Positions 1 through 10,165 are shown, counted from the first letter of the stretch. The stretch: 25,000 bases of DNA from Mesostigma viride (GCA_009746045.1 RPFO01000027.1:252501-277500); one strand, 5' to 3'. The notes: generated by a model from the sequence alone, not told the origin. Numbers and translations are program-made.

Positions 1-14
1 TCACTCACAAACAC

Positions 15-182
15 CCTCGCACTCGCACTCGCACTCGCACTCGCACTCGCACTCGCACTCGCACTCGCACTCGCACTCGCACTCGCACTCGCACTCGCAC
101 TCGCACTCGCACTCGCACTCGCACTCGCACTCGCACTCGCACTCGCACTCGCACTCGCACTCGCACTCGCACTCGCACTCGC
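15..182. repeat. (CACTCG)n hexanucleotide microsatellite
   Basis: About 28 nearly perfect hexamer copies. The tract runs into a C-rich, pyrimidine-rich stretch and then an AG at 233-234, so it lies inside the last intron of the SDR gene, just upstream of the acceptor. The open frames across it (Arg-Val or Cys-Glu repeats) exist only because six is a multiple of three. Confidence 0.95.
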
Positions 183-234
183 CCCTCCCCCCCCCTTGTT
201 CTGTCATCCCCCCACGTCCCCACCCACACAACAG

Positions 235-497
235 GCGTGATCATCCGCCCGGGCCTCATCTACGGCAGCCGCCGCGTGGGCAACGTGGGCGTGCCCCTCT
301 GGCTCGTCGGCAAGCCGCTCGAGTCCGTCCTGGCGACCGCGTCCGGCGTGACCGGCATGCTGTCCGGCATCCCCGGGAGTGACCTGCTTCTCGCGCCGCC
401 CATCGACGTCGACAAAGTGGCCGCGGTGGCCGTGCGCGGCGCGGTGGATGACGCCGTGCGTGGCACGCTCAACCTGAACGTGCTCAAGTACATGTAG
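235..497 (+). CDS. C-terminal exon of atypical SDR NAD(P)-binding protein (partial)
   Basis: This is the last exon of a larger gene whose 5' part lies outside the window. The intron ends in a C-rich tract followed by ACAACAG, and the exon opens with two bases that finish a split codon, giving Gly-Val-Ile-Ile-Arg-Pro-Gly. The early stretch VIIRPGLIYGSRRVGN is the characteristic 'RPG-Y/H-G-R' segment of the extended, atypical short-chain dehydrogenase group that includes plant mitochondrial Rossmann-fold proteins and the COQ11/NDUFA9-like proteins. The later APPIDVDKVAAVAVRGA matches the 'PPV-V--VA--AV-AA' segment near the C-terminus of that group. The nucleotide-binding GxxGxxG part is not present here. 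The exon gives 87 residues and ends at TAG 495-497. A mitochondrial role in electron transport or quinone metabolism is possible by family but cannot be shown from this exon. No other ORF here looks comparably conserved. Confidence 0.8.
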
Positions 498-725
498 GCG
501 TCTGACAAGCGTGGGGCCTGACCACCATGGTCAAGCACATGTGGGGCCCTTAGGGCCCTTCAAGTTTGGAATGAAGCCATGAGCGTGTTCTCAAGCTCGT
601 GTAGGCGCTTCAGCTGGAAATGTCGATTGCGAGATAACCGTCTCCATTCTCAAGTGCGTGTAGGGCCCCACTTGTTGGGATGCCACGGGGCACAACATGT
701 ACATGCACGTGTAGGCCTTTTTCAA
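484..725 (+). repeat. Degenerate 50-60 bp tandem repeat overlapping the SDR stop codon
   Basis: A motif of the form TCAAG-N3-RTGTAGG recurs at about 484, 531, 591, 650 and 700 (the second and last are less exact). The first occurrence is the end of the coding sequence, including the TAG stop; the rest lie in the 3' flank. Spacings are about 47, 60, 59 and 50 bases. Confidence 0.55.
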
Positions 726-1653
726 GTTTTGGATGCAGAGAGAAGTTTCGGGTGCAGAGGAGATGCAAGCATTCGGGGTACAAGAAACACTTGGGTGCTC
801 TCTCACATACAAGATGTAGGCAACCAAGTTTGGGATCCAGTGCTTGCAAGGAGCCTCATGAGTTCAGATTCCAATCCGCTGTGGTAGCTGCCAATTTCGC
901 GAAGCTTATGGTGGGCTGGGAAGGGTCGACCATGTGTCCTTGCTTCTCTATACGCAAATGGTATTGTTCGGCAAGTGGCTGGAAGGGAAGTTACCTCACC
1001 ACTCATGTGTGTGGAGGCGTTGACGGCATCAGCCAACACTAGCAGGAACCAACCCCTTCTGCGAAGACGTAGGCCTGCGCGTCGAGAGACATCAAGCCTA
1101 CTCGTAGATGGAGGAACCAGTGTGATACATTGGAGGAATATGGCTGCGTTGAGGCTGCAGGTCAGTGAGTACTTGGCCGAATCATGCCTCTGGACAGAGG
1201 ACTTGGTTTTTCTTTGGTCATGCCACCCACAAACCCAGGCCGGTCCATCCTAGTTTGGCGGGCCCCTCGACTGGGTGCTGTCTGAGAATCACGTGACCTA
1301 CTTTTTTGAGACTTGCAGGAGAAGCGAATATAAGTGCTGAAATGGGAAGTGGGAGGAATTCATGGGGGGGGGGTTCTGGCCACATGAACATGGCACAGGG
1401 TATCTTAGTGTACATTTGGGTGCCATAAGCTAGGCAGGAGTGCTTGCATGTATATAATGCTTGTCTCCCTGGTACCATTCTGTGCTAAGGAGGCCAATGA
1501 CAGTCTACGGAAGGCGTGGGGGGCAGTGCAGTATGTCACCTCATGTTGGCAAATGGATGCATGGGCTCCAAAGCACATGCTGAGTTTGTCTATTTGATAT
1601 GCATGTAATGGACTGCTACATAGTTCATGGGGGCGATTGTTTGACTCTACTGG
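726..1653. other. Intergenic stretch, no gene recognised
   Basis: Only short open frames with no recognisable protein similarity. A run of nine G at about 1364-1372 and a TATATAA at about 1451 are visible, but there is no downstream coding region that would make the latter a promoter. Confidence 0.5.
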
Positions 1654-1740
1654 TAAGTATTTGCTTGTCATGCGCATGGGCATGCCATGGAGTACTGTGC
1701 TCATCTCATTAGAAAATAATTACAAATATCGTCTGCATCA
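1654..1740 (+). repeat. Dispersed repeat, left copy
   Basis: Closely matches 23563-23673 in the same orientation. Shared blocks include GGCATGCCATGGAGTACT, the ATCTCATTAGAAAA segment and ATATCGTCTGCATCAT. The right copy carries about 24 extra bases in the middle. The left copy runs into a TTAATTAATTA tract. Confidence 0.8.
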
Positions 1741-1757
1741 TTAATTAATTATTTAAT

Positions 1758-1850
1758 AACATAACTCCGCTGCGGTGGTTGTCTCCTTGATAACTCCGCT
1801 GGGAGCTTATGTAACACATAGCCCTGAGCGAAAGGGGGAAGCCGGTATAC
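1758..1850 (+). repeat. Diverged fragment of the foldback-element end
   Basis: Begins AACATAACTCCG directly after TTAATTAATTATTTAAT and continues with GATAACTCCGCTGGGAG and a CACATAGCCC block, like the end of the foldback element that starts at 1919, but more diverged. Confidence 0.6.
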
Positions 1851-1918
1851 TGGAGGGGGGCGGTCATGTCCACGTTGACCACAAGCCCTGGCAGGCCGGC
1901 CTGCCGATCAATCAATTA

Positions 1919-2789
1919 GAAACATAACTCCGTTGGGAGTACATGTAGCACATATCCCGGAGAAGGGGCATATGGCTTTTAATACATTCTGGGCTACTTC
2001 CTGCAAGAGTGGAATGTAAGCAACACTTGCTCTAGGCGCCTCAAGGGCACCGGCACCACCATGCTGTCTCGGGTTCAACCCAACTATAAGGGAATCCCCG
2101 CACGGGGGAGGAAGATCATCATGGCTATACAAGCATCATTTCTGGCCTGCGCTGGTTGTCTCTTTGATACAAGAGCTAGGGCATGGCTTCTCAACAGAGA
2201 GCATCTCTCTGCATAGGCATAGCATGGCCTGCCGATGGTAAAGAAAAAAGCCCGCAACATTACAGATCGCAACCATCCCACCATAAAGTGGAATCAGTAA
2301 CTAATCTTCTCCAACAATCGAGCATGTTTTCTGCCTTCCGCGTGCCAATTTGTCACGTTTCGTGTAAAAGCAGTCGCCATGGCCACTTCCGCAAGGGGCG
2401 CGCACCATGCACCCACTTTTCACGGTACGGAGGGGTACCGCGGAATTTTTTTGGCGCGGAAATATTCGCCGCGCCGAGTGCCCTTAAGAATTTAGCCATG
2501 CTATGCCTATGCAGAGAGATGCTCTCTGTCGAGAAGCCATGCCCTAGCTCTTGTATAGCCATGATGATCTTTCCCACCTATGACGGGCTCCACTTAGCTG
2601 GGAGTTGCCCGAGACTCTGGGTGGTGCAGGTGCCCTAGTGCACCTAAAGCAAGTGTTGAACATTTACATTCCCACCCTTGCAGGAAGTAGCCTAGAATGT
2701 ATTACAGGCTCATATGCCCCTTCTCTGGGCTATGTGCTACAGATACTCCCAACGGAGTTATTTTCTGATCCGGAGTTATGTTCCTAATT
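1919..2789. mobile_element. Foldback-type element: long inverted repeat with central module
   Basis: The arms are about 1919-2227 (+) and about 2492-2789 read on the minus strand. Matching blocks in order are ATAACTCCGTTGGGAGTA, a GTAGCACATA-CCC block, GAAGGGGCATAT, TACATTCT-GGCTACTTCCTG, AAGATCATCATGGCTATACA, and AGAGCTAGGGCATGGCTTCT followed by the GAGAGCATCTCTCTGC block. Each arm has small indels. The arms could pair into a hairpin with a loop of about 264 bases. No transposase frame was seen, so it is non-autonomous or a dead copy. Both outer ends lie beside TTAATTA-like sequence. It could instead be two separate copies of one repeat in head-to-head orientation; the shared centre makes a single element more likely. 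Confidence 0.75.
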
Positions 2790-2879
2790 AATTTTAAGTT
2801 TATTAATAGCCCTGAGAGGGGGGTATATTAATTAATTAGACTCGTGCTCCCGTTGGGGAGTCACGGAGCATTAACCCCG

Positions 2880-3631
2880 ATGGATGGATGGATGGATGGA
2901 TGGATGGATGGATGGATGGATGGATGGATGGATGGATGGATGGATGGATGGATGGATGGATGGATGGATGGATGGATGGATGGATGGATGGATGGATGGA
3001 TGGATGGATGGATGGATGGATGGATGGATGGATGGATGGATGGATGGATGGATGGATGGATGGATGGATGGATGGATGGATGGATGGATGGATGGATGGA
3101 TGGATGGATGGATGGATGGATGGATGGATGGATGGATGGATGGATGGATGGATGGATGGATGGATGGATGGATGGATGGATGGATGGATGGATGGATGGA
3201 TGGATGGATGGATGGATGGATGGATGGATGGATGGATGGATGGATGGATGGATGGATGGATGGATGGATGGATGGATGGATGGATGGATGGATGGATGGA
3301 TGGATGGATGGATGGATGGATGGATGGATGGATGGATGGATGGATGGATGGATGGATGGATGGATGGATGGATGGATGGATGGATGGATGGATGGATGGA
3401 TGGATGGATGGATGGATGGATGGATGGATGGATGGATGGATGGATGGATGGATGGATGGATGGATGGATGGATGGATGGATGGATGGATGGATGGATGGA
3501 TGGATGGATGGATGGATGGATGGATGGATGGATGGATGGATGGATGGATGGATGGATGGATGGATGGATGGATGGATGGATGGATGGATGGATGGATGGA
3601 TGGATGGATGGATGGATGGATGGATGGATGG

Positions 3632-3667
<36 letters not shown>

Positions 3668-3963
3668 ATGGATGGATGGATGGATGGATGGATGGATGGA
3701 TGGATGGATGGATGGATGGATGGATGGATGGATGGATGGATGGATGGATGGATGGATGGATGGATGGATGGATGGATGGATGGATGGATGGATGGATGGA
3801 TGGATGGATGGATGGATGGATGGATGGATGGATGGATGGATGGATGGATGGATGGATGGATGGATGGATGGATGGATGGATGGATGGATGGATGGATGGA
3901 TGGATGGATGGATGGATGGATGGATGGATGGATGGATGGATGGATGGATGGATGGATGGATGG
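2880..3963. repeat. (TGGA)n tetranucleotide tract, about 271 copies
   Basis: A 1,084-base run of the tetramer, broken by a single T-to-C change at 3641. Open frames cross it on both strands in several phases (Met-Asp-Gly-Trp or Ser-Ile-His-Pro periods) because twelve bases make four codons. Nothing supports translation. The true length in the organism may differ, since assemblers collapse or stretch such tracts. Confidence 0.97.
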
Positions 3964-4000
3964 GGACACAATGCAGGGGTATTTTAATTAATTAATTAGG

Positions 4001-4044
4001 AAGATAACTCCGTTGGGAGTAAATGTAGCACATATCCCAGAGAT
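4001..4044 (+). repeat. Foldback-end fragment abutting the LINE
   Basis: AAGATAACTCCGTTGGGAGT followed by the GTAGCACATATCCCAGAGA block matches the outer end of the foldback element at 1919. It sits between TTAATTAATTAATTAGG and the first recognisable codons of the LINE endonuclease, so it is either LINE 5' sequence or an older repeat into which a truncated LINE was inserted. Confidence 0.7.
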
Positions 4045-4782
4045 CTTATTGGTTTCTGCATGGACAATAATATCGCCATCCTGGGAATCCAAGAACACAG
4101 GCGCACTGCATCGGCCCGCGGACCGACTGCCCTTGCTGCTGACGACATCGACGTCTGGCGGTTCTACTGCGGAGGCCGCGACGGCACCGGGAACGGGGGC
4201 GTCGGTCTCCTCTGCTCCCCGCTCGCCGTACGACGACACATGGGCGAACCCCAGCTGGTCAACACTCGGCTCCTTGTGGCCACCTTCCATTCGGTGGAGG
4301 GCCACTCGACCTACGCCCTGACGGTGGGCGTCGGTTACGCACCCCGCTCCGGCCACCCAGAATAAGATCGCAAGGACTTCTTTGCTGCACTGGAGAACCT
4401 GGCGAACGGCATCCCTGGTCGCAACTACCTCGCTCTGCTACTGGACGCCAACGCAACGCTACCACCGGGTACTGCCGAATGTCAGCACGCCCCCAACGGT
4501 ACGGTCTCCAATGCCAACACTGAACTCTTTGCTGATTTGCTTACGACATGCGATTTGGTCACTGCCAACGTAACACCCACTTTCCACATAGTCCAGATGC
4601 TTTGTTTGGTCACACACACCTCGCCAACTGGCACTGAATGCTGCATCGACTATGTTGTAGTGCGCAAGCGTCATCAAGGATCTGTACTAGCTGCTCGCTC
4701 GCACGTGATCCCCCTGGTGCGCTCCGATCATCGCATCCTCACCGCCCGCATCCGCCTGCGAGATCCCCTCGCCCTTTCGTAA
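4045..4782 (+). pseudogene. LINE AP-like endonuclease domain (one nonsense codon)
   Basis: The frame is open from about 4045 to the TAA at 4363-4365, then resumes in the same frame to the TAA at 4780-4782, so the lesion is a point nonsense rather than a frameshift. Endonuclease/exonuclease/phosphatase motifs appear in order: ILGIQEHRR (the catalytic Glu of the Q-E-H motif), VGVGYAP, LLLDANATL (the 'GDFN' position, with Ala for Phe), CIDYVVVRK (the 'IDY' motif) and VRSDHRILTARI (the Ser-Asp-His motif). In active elements this domain nicks target DNA to prime reverse transcription. The catalytic residues survive although the frame is broken. Confidence 0.88.
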
Positions 4783-6500
4783 GCACGTGGCACCACCTGA
4801 TTTGCACACACTGCAGTTGCTTGAGAAATCTGACGACGCTCTGGAGGACTTTCCTGAAAAACGTGCCCACAAGCGCGCGGCAGAGGCGCTCGTCGACGCG
4901 CTGGACATCCCGGCCATGCAGCCACGCCCAGCTGTTCGCTGCCGGCCCGGCATCGGCCCTTCGGCACCTCGCTGGCAAGCTGCCCGCGGCCGGGGCCCTG
5001 CTGCCCGGCCCCGCCGCCCGCCCCGCTTCACCAGCCTGCACCGGCTCCCCGCCGTAATCCAGGCCCGGCAAGCCCTGCGCGACAACCGCGACCCCGCCCG
5101 CTACGCCCGCCTCAAAGCCGATTACCACTCCGCCATCCGGCAGGCGACCAAGGAGCAGGAGGACCTTCATGTCCGCGAGTGTACTTCGCCCACCTCAAGG
5201 AGCAGCACGGCAAGTACGCCTGGACACGCCTGCGTCACGCCCAACGGCCCGCCGGCGACGCGCAGCCGGCGCTGCGGACGCTCTCTGGCTTACCGGCCGC
5301 AGCAGCAGCTCGACCAGTGGTATTCCTCCCAGTCCCGGCTGCTCGGCGCCCCCCCGCCGCCTCCGCCGCTTGGCCCTCTGGCGGCCGCACGCCTGGCAGT
5401 AGCGCCTGCGGATGTCCCTGCGCCGCCCGGCACGCCGCCCGCCGCTGAGCAGGACTACACGTACCCAGCCCTGACCGGGAAACCCTGGCCGACCCCAACG
5501 AGCTACCGCCGTTCACCGAGCTCGAGCTGAGCACCGCCGCCAAGCAACTCCGCTTCTACGCCGCCGTTGGACCTGACCAGCTCCCAGCCCCGGTGATCAA
5601 GCTGACGACGCTCACGGGGTTCCTGCTTGACGTCTGCAACCGGATCCTGCTTGCCGACGTACGCGCCGCCGATTCCTGAGTGGCAGCACAGCTACCGTAT
5701 TATGCTGTACAAAAACAAAGGTTCCCCTGACGACCCCACCAACTACCGAGGAGTCTGCATCCAGAGCGCCGCACTCAAGTTGTTCATGCGCATGATCCAC
5801 AACCGCCTTCGTTCTGCTCTCGACTGTCACCTATGACCTATGGGAAAGTCAAATGGGCTTTCGTCCTGGCTGGGCGCAACACCGTCATGGCCATCTTCGT
5901 CGGGCGTCGCCTCTTCGAGGAAATCGCTCTCCTGCAACCTGGTGAGTTTCCCGCCATCCTGATCTTCGTCGACTTCATCAAGGCTTTTTATTCTGTCCTC
6001 TGGGACGCTCTATGGGCTGTACTTGCTCGCGCTCGCGTCCCCACTCCCCTGATTACCGTCATCCGCACGCTGTATGAGGGGTCGACCACTTCGGCCGGTG
6101 CGCACTCAACACGGCATTACCCCGCCATGCCCACTGCAGACCGGCGTCTGGCAGGGTTGCGTCCTGTCGCCGTACCTATTCATTATTGTAGTGGATTATG
6201 TTATGCGCCAGGCACGAGTGCTCGCTTTGCTAGCATTGCAGCCTGGCCGTGCCCCTGGCCTAGCGATCACGAACGAGCTTGGAGAAGGGGGGCCGACTAA
6301 CAAGCAGAATTTACTAGCTGACCTCATTTATGCCGACGACATCACGCTCATCGAGAAGCCGGAGTCTGCCCAACTTTGGCTGGACAGTCTGCCTGGCGCT
6401 CGAGGCTCGGGCGGTTGGTCTAGAAATCAGCCCCAAAACGGAGGCCCTGGCCCTCGGCATGGCAGGGCCCCCACCCACACTCCGCCTCTTAGATGACACC
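4783..6500 (+). pseudogene. LINE linker and reverse transcriptase domain (frameshifted)
   Basis: The linker after the endonuclease is GC-rich and proline-rich (about 4790-5530). RT blocks follow in changing frames: LRFYAAVGPDQLPAPVIKL (fingers), MLYKNKGSPDDPTNYRGVCI, ALKLFMRMIHNRL, ESQMGFRPG, then LIFVDFIKAFYSVLWDALW (motif A), TGVWQGCVLSPYLFIIVVDY (motif B) and DLIYADDITLIEKP (motif C, the YADD box). The first Asp of motif A is kept, but the usual Asp of 'AFDSV' is Tyr. A stop (TGA) at about 5677 and at least four frame changes show it is inactive. Confidence 0.88.
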
Positions 6501-7065
6501 GAGGTCAACTACCCTCCTTCAGGCCGCTTCAAGCTGCTCGGCAGTTGGCTTCCCGACTGCGAGGACGACCTGACGAGTCACACGGATCGGCATGGCGTGG
6601 GCGCACCTCCATGACCACCGCCGCTGGTGGAGCAACCCCGCCCTACCCCGGATTGTCAAGCCGGTGACCTCTTCAAGGTCGTCATTCTGACGATCCTGAC
6701 CTACGGCGCCGAGACCTGGACACTGACGCAGGAGCTGGAGCAACGACTCGACGGCACCGTCACCAAGATATGCTGCGCAAGGCCCTTAACATCCCTTTTG
6801 GTTTGCACATTAGTAATGAGGATTTGTACGCTGATTTGCCCTATGTTTCCCACATCAATTAGGCACAGGCGCCTGGGCCTAGCCGGGCACCTGGCCCGCA
6901 CGTACAGATCAGGTAGACACATCAGATAGCCTAGCTGGCACCAAGCCCGCCCAGCCTGGGCGATATGTCCTCACCTGGCGTGCCCCAGGCCGCGCGCGGC
7001 AGGGCTGCCACCCGTGGACTTTTCGTGATATACTCGGCATGGACATGTGCTACACTAGACAGTGA
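6501..7065 (+). pseudogene. LINE C-terminal region (frameshifted)
   Basis: Recognisable pieces are SGRFKLLGSWLPDCEDDL, then MAWAHLHDHRRWWSNP in another frame, LTYGAETWTLTQELEQRLDG, MLRKALNIPFGLHISNEDLY, IRHRRLGLAGHLARTY and GRYVLTWRAPGRARQG. This series is common after the RT domain in AP-endonuclease LINEs. The reading ends near 7050-7065. Bases 7066-7326 look like 3' untranslated sequence and include a CACGTGAC-AC-AGTCACGTG palindrome-like block near 7304-7322. Confidence 0.8.
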
Positions 7066-7326
7066 CGGGCTCACACCCGGGCAGCCTCCTGGTTTGTCTG
7101 TCATATGGAGGCAGATGGTACGCAAGGATAGCTGGCAAGTAGTGATGAAGGAGACCACCCCCAAGTCTCTGGGGGCTCCGCGTGTGACCGCGTATGGCAT
7201 ACATAGCGATTCGGGCCGCGGTGCCCACACCCCTGTAACTAGGACCTAGATAGCTTACACCATCCATTCCATCCCATGTTCCCCTCCCACTGAGGACTTA
7301 TGCTCACGTGACACAGTCACGTGTCT

Positions 7327-7368
7327 ATTAATTAATTAATTAATTAATTAATTAATTAATTAATTAAT
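7327..7368. repeat. (TTAA)n tail
   Basis: A 42-base perfect tetranucleotide run at the 3' end of the LINE. Shorter TTAATTAA tracts stand beside the other repeat ends in the window (about 1741, 2830, 3984 and 24750). Confidence 0.9.
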
Positions 7369-7959
7369 GGCTACGTTCCACCCTGCATTGGCATTGCGGT
7401 ATGGATGGGTCTGTATGCGAGCTTGAACGATCAGGGGAAGGCTTGCATGGCTTCCGACTCCGTTTCCCTTGAGGCGGAGCGTGGGCCGGGGCCGCATTCC
7501 TGCGCGCCACCCCCGTGAACACTGGTTCCGGCCCTTTACGCCATCGCCCTCCGCCACCAGCTGTTTGCCCCGCAACCTCTCATCACGGTGGGTGTGTCCT
7601 GCGGCAGCTGCGGGCTTGCTCTCGATCACTACTGAGACGCACTACATCGCGTGAGTGGGTGCATGGCCACTACAATATGCTTTCTAGTAGACGCGAAATG
7701 AGTGAGAATGTTACCCGAGCATTACCAAGGATTTGCACCGTTGATGGAGGGGACACCCCTAAAGGGCACTTTTCTGGAAACCATACCTATGCATGTGCTA
7801 AAAATCCAATGATGATTGGGGACCATTAATATGATAAAAAAAAAAATTTCCAGCCACTTGGGGGGGCTACTAGCTCCCACAGGGCACCGGTAACGCGCTA
7901 AAAATAGAAAAAGACGCTATTCTAGTCACATTTTCCCTAGGGCAGTGGGCAAACATATT
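7369..7959. other. No gene recognised; GC-rich block then AT-rich sequence
   Basis: Bases 7440-7620 are clearly more GC-rich than what follows and carry overlapping short open frames, but none gives a convincing protein. From about 7820 the sequence is AT-rich with A-runs. Confidence 0.4.
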
Positions 7960-8720
7960 GGGACCAAATCATATATTCCCATATAGTTCCCTGACTTTTG
8001 AGAAATGCTACCTAATTTTGAGCACAAAATAATCATGTTTACACACATTGATGGATTTTCCCGCAAAAAGGGTACTTTTTTAATGAAAAAAAAAATTATC
8101 AAATCATAAACACATGGAATAGGGCCAAATCATATATTCCCAAATACTAGAGGTTGGGGGACATGCAGCCCCAAATTTTCAGGTCATTCTGACAAGCGCA
8201 GCTCTATTTGATGGATATTCCTAGATTGCCACCTGTGACGAAGCTAAGGGAGGTTTTAGCTAGTATTTAACCACACTAACACCCCTTTATACATCTAAGC
8301 CTCATGAAAACTGGCCAAACCACATACTACCATTCTCTGCACATATGGTACCTCCTATGTTCAAGGTTTGACGCCATTCTGACAAGAACTGCCCAAGTTA
8401 CAACCATTCCAAGACGGCCACCCATGTAGACGCTACAAGGAAATTAGAGTAACCATTTAGCCACACTAGCACCTCCTTCTTCATCAAAGACATCTGCAAA
8501 CTGACCAAAGCACACATAATCAACTCTTGCACGCTGACGGCAACGCATGCTCAATGTGGGGGGTCATTGCGACAAGAACTGCTCAAGTTGATGGGTTTCC
8601 TATATGACCACATGACAAGGCGCTAAGGACCACTCAGTAAGTTAGTAACCCCACAGTGCCACTTAATATGCCATCCAACATGCACCAAAACCATGCAGAG
8701 TATGTTTACAAAGTACAAAG
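7960..8720 (+). repeat. Degenerate satellite-like tandem repeat, about 190 bp unit
   Basis: Two anchors recur at matching distances. TTCTGACAAG-type blocks begin at 8183, 8373 and 8563, exactly 190 apart. The 'RCCAAA--CA-AT' block begins at 8124, 8314 and 8504 (190 apart), with an earlier relative at 7963 and a weak one near 8684. A third anchor, CCACACTARCACC, lies near 8271 and 8460. Units are strongly diverged between anchors, so the array is old. Confidence 0.7.
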
Positions 8721-8899
8721 GGGTGGCCACGCACCTCATATGTCTTCATCATCCCTCCAGCATGGCCAGCCTTGTAAATATGTGCATAGCCTTGACGATG
8801 GTAGCCCTAACATGCCTAAGCGGCATTTCCTATGTTTCTCCCAGGTTAGAGTGTAAGGTTGATGCCAACCAAGCTAATCAACACAACAACACCTCCTAA

Positions 8900-9913
8900 A
8901 CTGTCCTCCCCGGCATGGATGACAAACTGGGACTATGGAGGGCAAGGAACCAAGTAAGAACATGGTATATATAGCTTGCATGCAGTCATGCATGTCAACC
9001 ATGGTTGGCTCAGCACATTGTAGTCTTGTCACATCATCATAACAAAGGAAAGCTCAAACAACCATTGGTGCCAGCTATCTACATGCAGTCACAAAAATGC
9101 AATATCTCCAACATCATCATCACTATAACACTTCCATCCCTGCACGATAAAATGCAAAGAAACCATTGGCGGCCCTTCACCGCATGAGCGCTGTGATGCC
9201 GCTGCGGCCTGTGAGGAGAGGGTGCGTCACTCTCAAACAACAAGAAGCGTCCATACGCACAACATCCTTGCCACAACACGTTTTATGAAATGCCTTATAC
9301 CTTCCCGAAGAGCTATAGGCTGCGACTGAAGCGGCCCTGATCACGACATCAACGAAAACAATCTAAAGCTGCCAGGTATTCGACAACACAACGGCAAGCG
9401 ACGGCGAGCTAGCTGGCGGAAACTGCCCAAAAAGAACGCAAAAAACCTCGAACGATGAGCTCATAGAAGAAAGCACCGATAGCAGATAACGTTCGCGACA
9501 AATCTGTACCTTGCCCTCGTAAATTCCTCGCCCAGGCGCGCAACAACAGCCGTTCTTCCATGGACAGGTCAGACACGCACTGCGCAGGTCTGAACAATTA
9601 CTTACCGATAATGGCCGAAAATCTGGCAAAAAGCACCAGCTCGGTTTAGAATTCGATGCAACCGATATTAATGCCTGCTTCAAGGTCAGAACAGCCCCCA
9701 AAACCGCTATTTTACAGCCGCTATCATGAATTCTATTTCATTCCGCGCGACCAAAAAATTCAGATTACCCCCCATGCCGATGGCATAAAAAAACAACAGC
9801 GATATTGTAAACCAGCTGATTTCCGCCACAGACTAACATCATAAACTCATCGTCTTTTAGATTCGAGTAAAATTTTTGCATTTCGCCTGCACTAGTGTGG
9901 TAGTTTCGCCTGA
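8900..9913. other. Mostly non-coding; one weak minus-strand open frame
   Basis: A minus-strand frame at 9363-9701 (112 codons) and an overlapping one containing MEERLLLRAWARNLRGQG are the only candidates. No family was recognised, and the two cannot both be coding. They may be chance frames in a locally GC-richer stretch. Confidence 0.3.
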
Positions 9914-10165
9914 ACGCAGTCGCCATGGCCACTTCCGCAAGGGGTGCGCGCACCGTGCACGTGAAATTTGTGACCTTCGGCTCCGGCGCGAATTTTTTGG
10001 CGCCAAAAAATTCGGGGGTGTCCCGTCCCCAACTGTTGGTTCGTTTTGCGCCATTTCGCGAGCATCGACTGGAGCCTGAAGCCCTGAACCTAGAGGGGGA
10101 AATCATGCGGGGGAATCTTGCGGGGGAATCTTGCGGGGGAATCTTGTGGGGAAAAATTCCGAACG
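9914..10165 (+). repeat. Dispersed module shared with the foldback centre, plus 13-bp tandem repeat
   Basis: GCAGTCGCCATGGCCACTTC followed by CGCAAGGGG and CGCGCACC matches 2370-2410 inside the foldback element. Both copies then carry an AATTTTTTTGGCGC-like block. At about 10106-10150 a 13-base unit, TGCGGGGGAATCT, is repeated three times with a fourth partial copy. Confidence 0.7.

Larger units (their letters stand above)
4045..7368 (+). mobile_element. Decayed, 5'-truncated non-LTR retrotransposon (LINE) with AP-type endonuclease
   Basis: One polyprotein can be followed in order: an endonuclease/exonuclease/phosphatase domain, a linker, reverse transcriptase fingers and palm, then a C-terminal region of the 'YGAETWTLT' type. 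It ends in a (TTAA)n tail at 7327-7368, as expected for elements that end in short tandem repeats. The N-terminal part of the endonuclease (the usual 'NVRTL' segment) is missing, so the copy is 5' truncated. There is one in-frame stop in the endonuclease and several frameshifts later. Assignment to a LINE clade would need a tree; RTE-like or L1-like placement is only a guess. Confidence 0.9.

Noticed and set aside
2880-3963. CRISPR or satellite array
   Set aside because: No spacers; a uniform microsatellite.
2836-3995. Open frames of up to 383 codons (Met-Asp-Gly-Trp and Pro-Ser-Ile-His periods)
   Set aside because: Pure by-product of a tetranucleotide repeat; open in several phases on both strands, with no gene context.
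7469-7654. Frame ending LLSITTETHYIA, reminiscent of the copia RNase H 'LSTTEAEYIA' segment
   Set aside because: Only a few residues agree, nothing upstream or downstream fits, and a stop follows at once.
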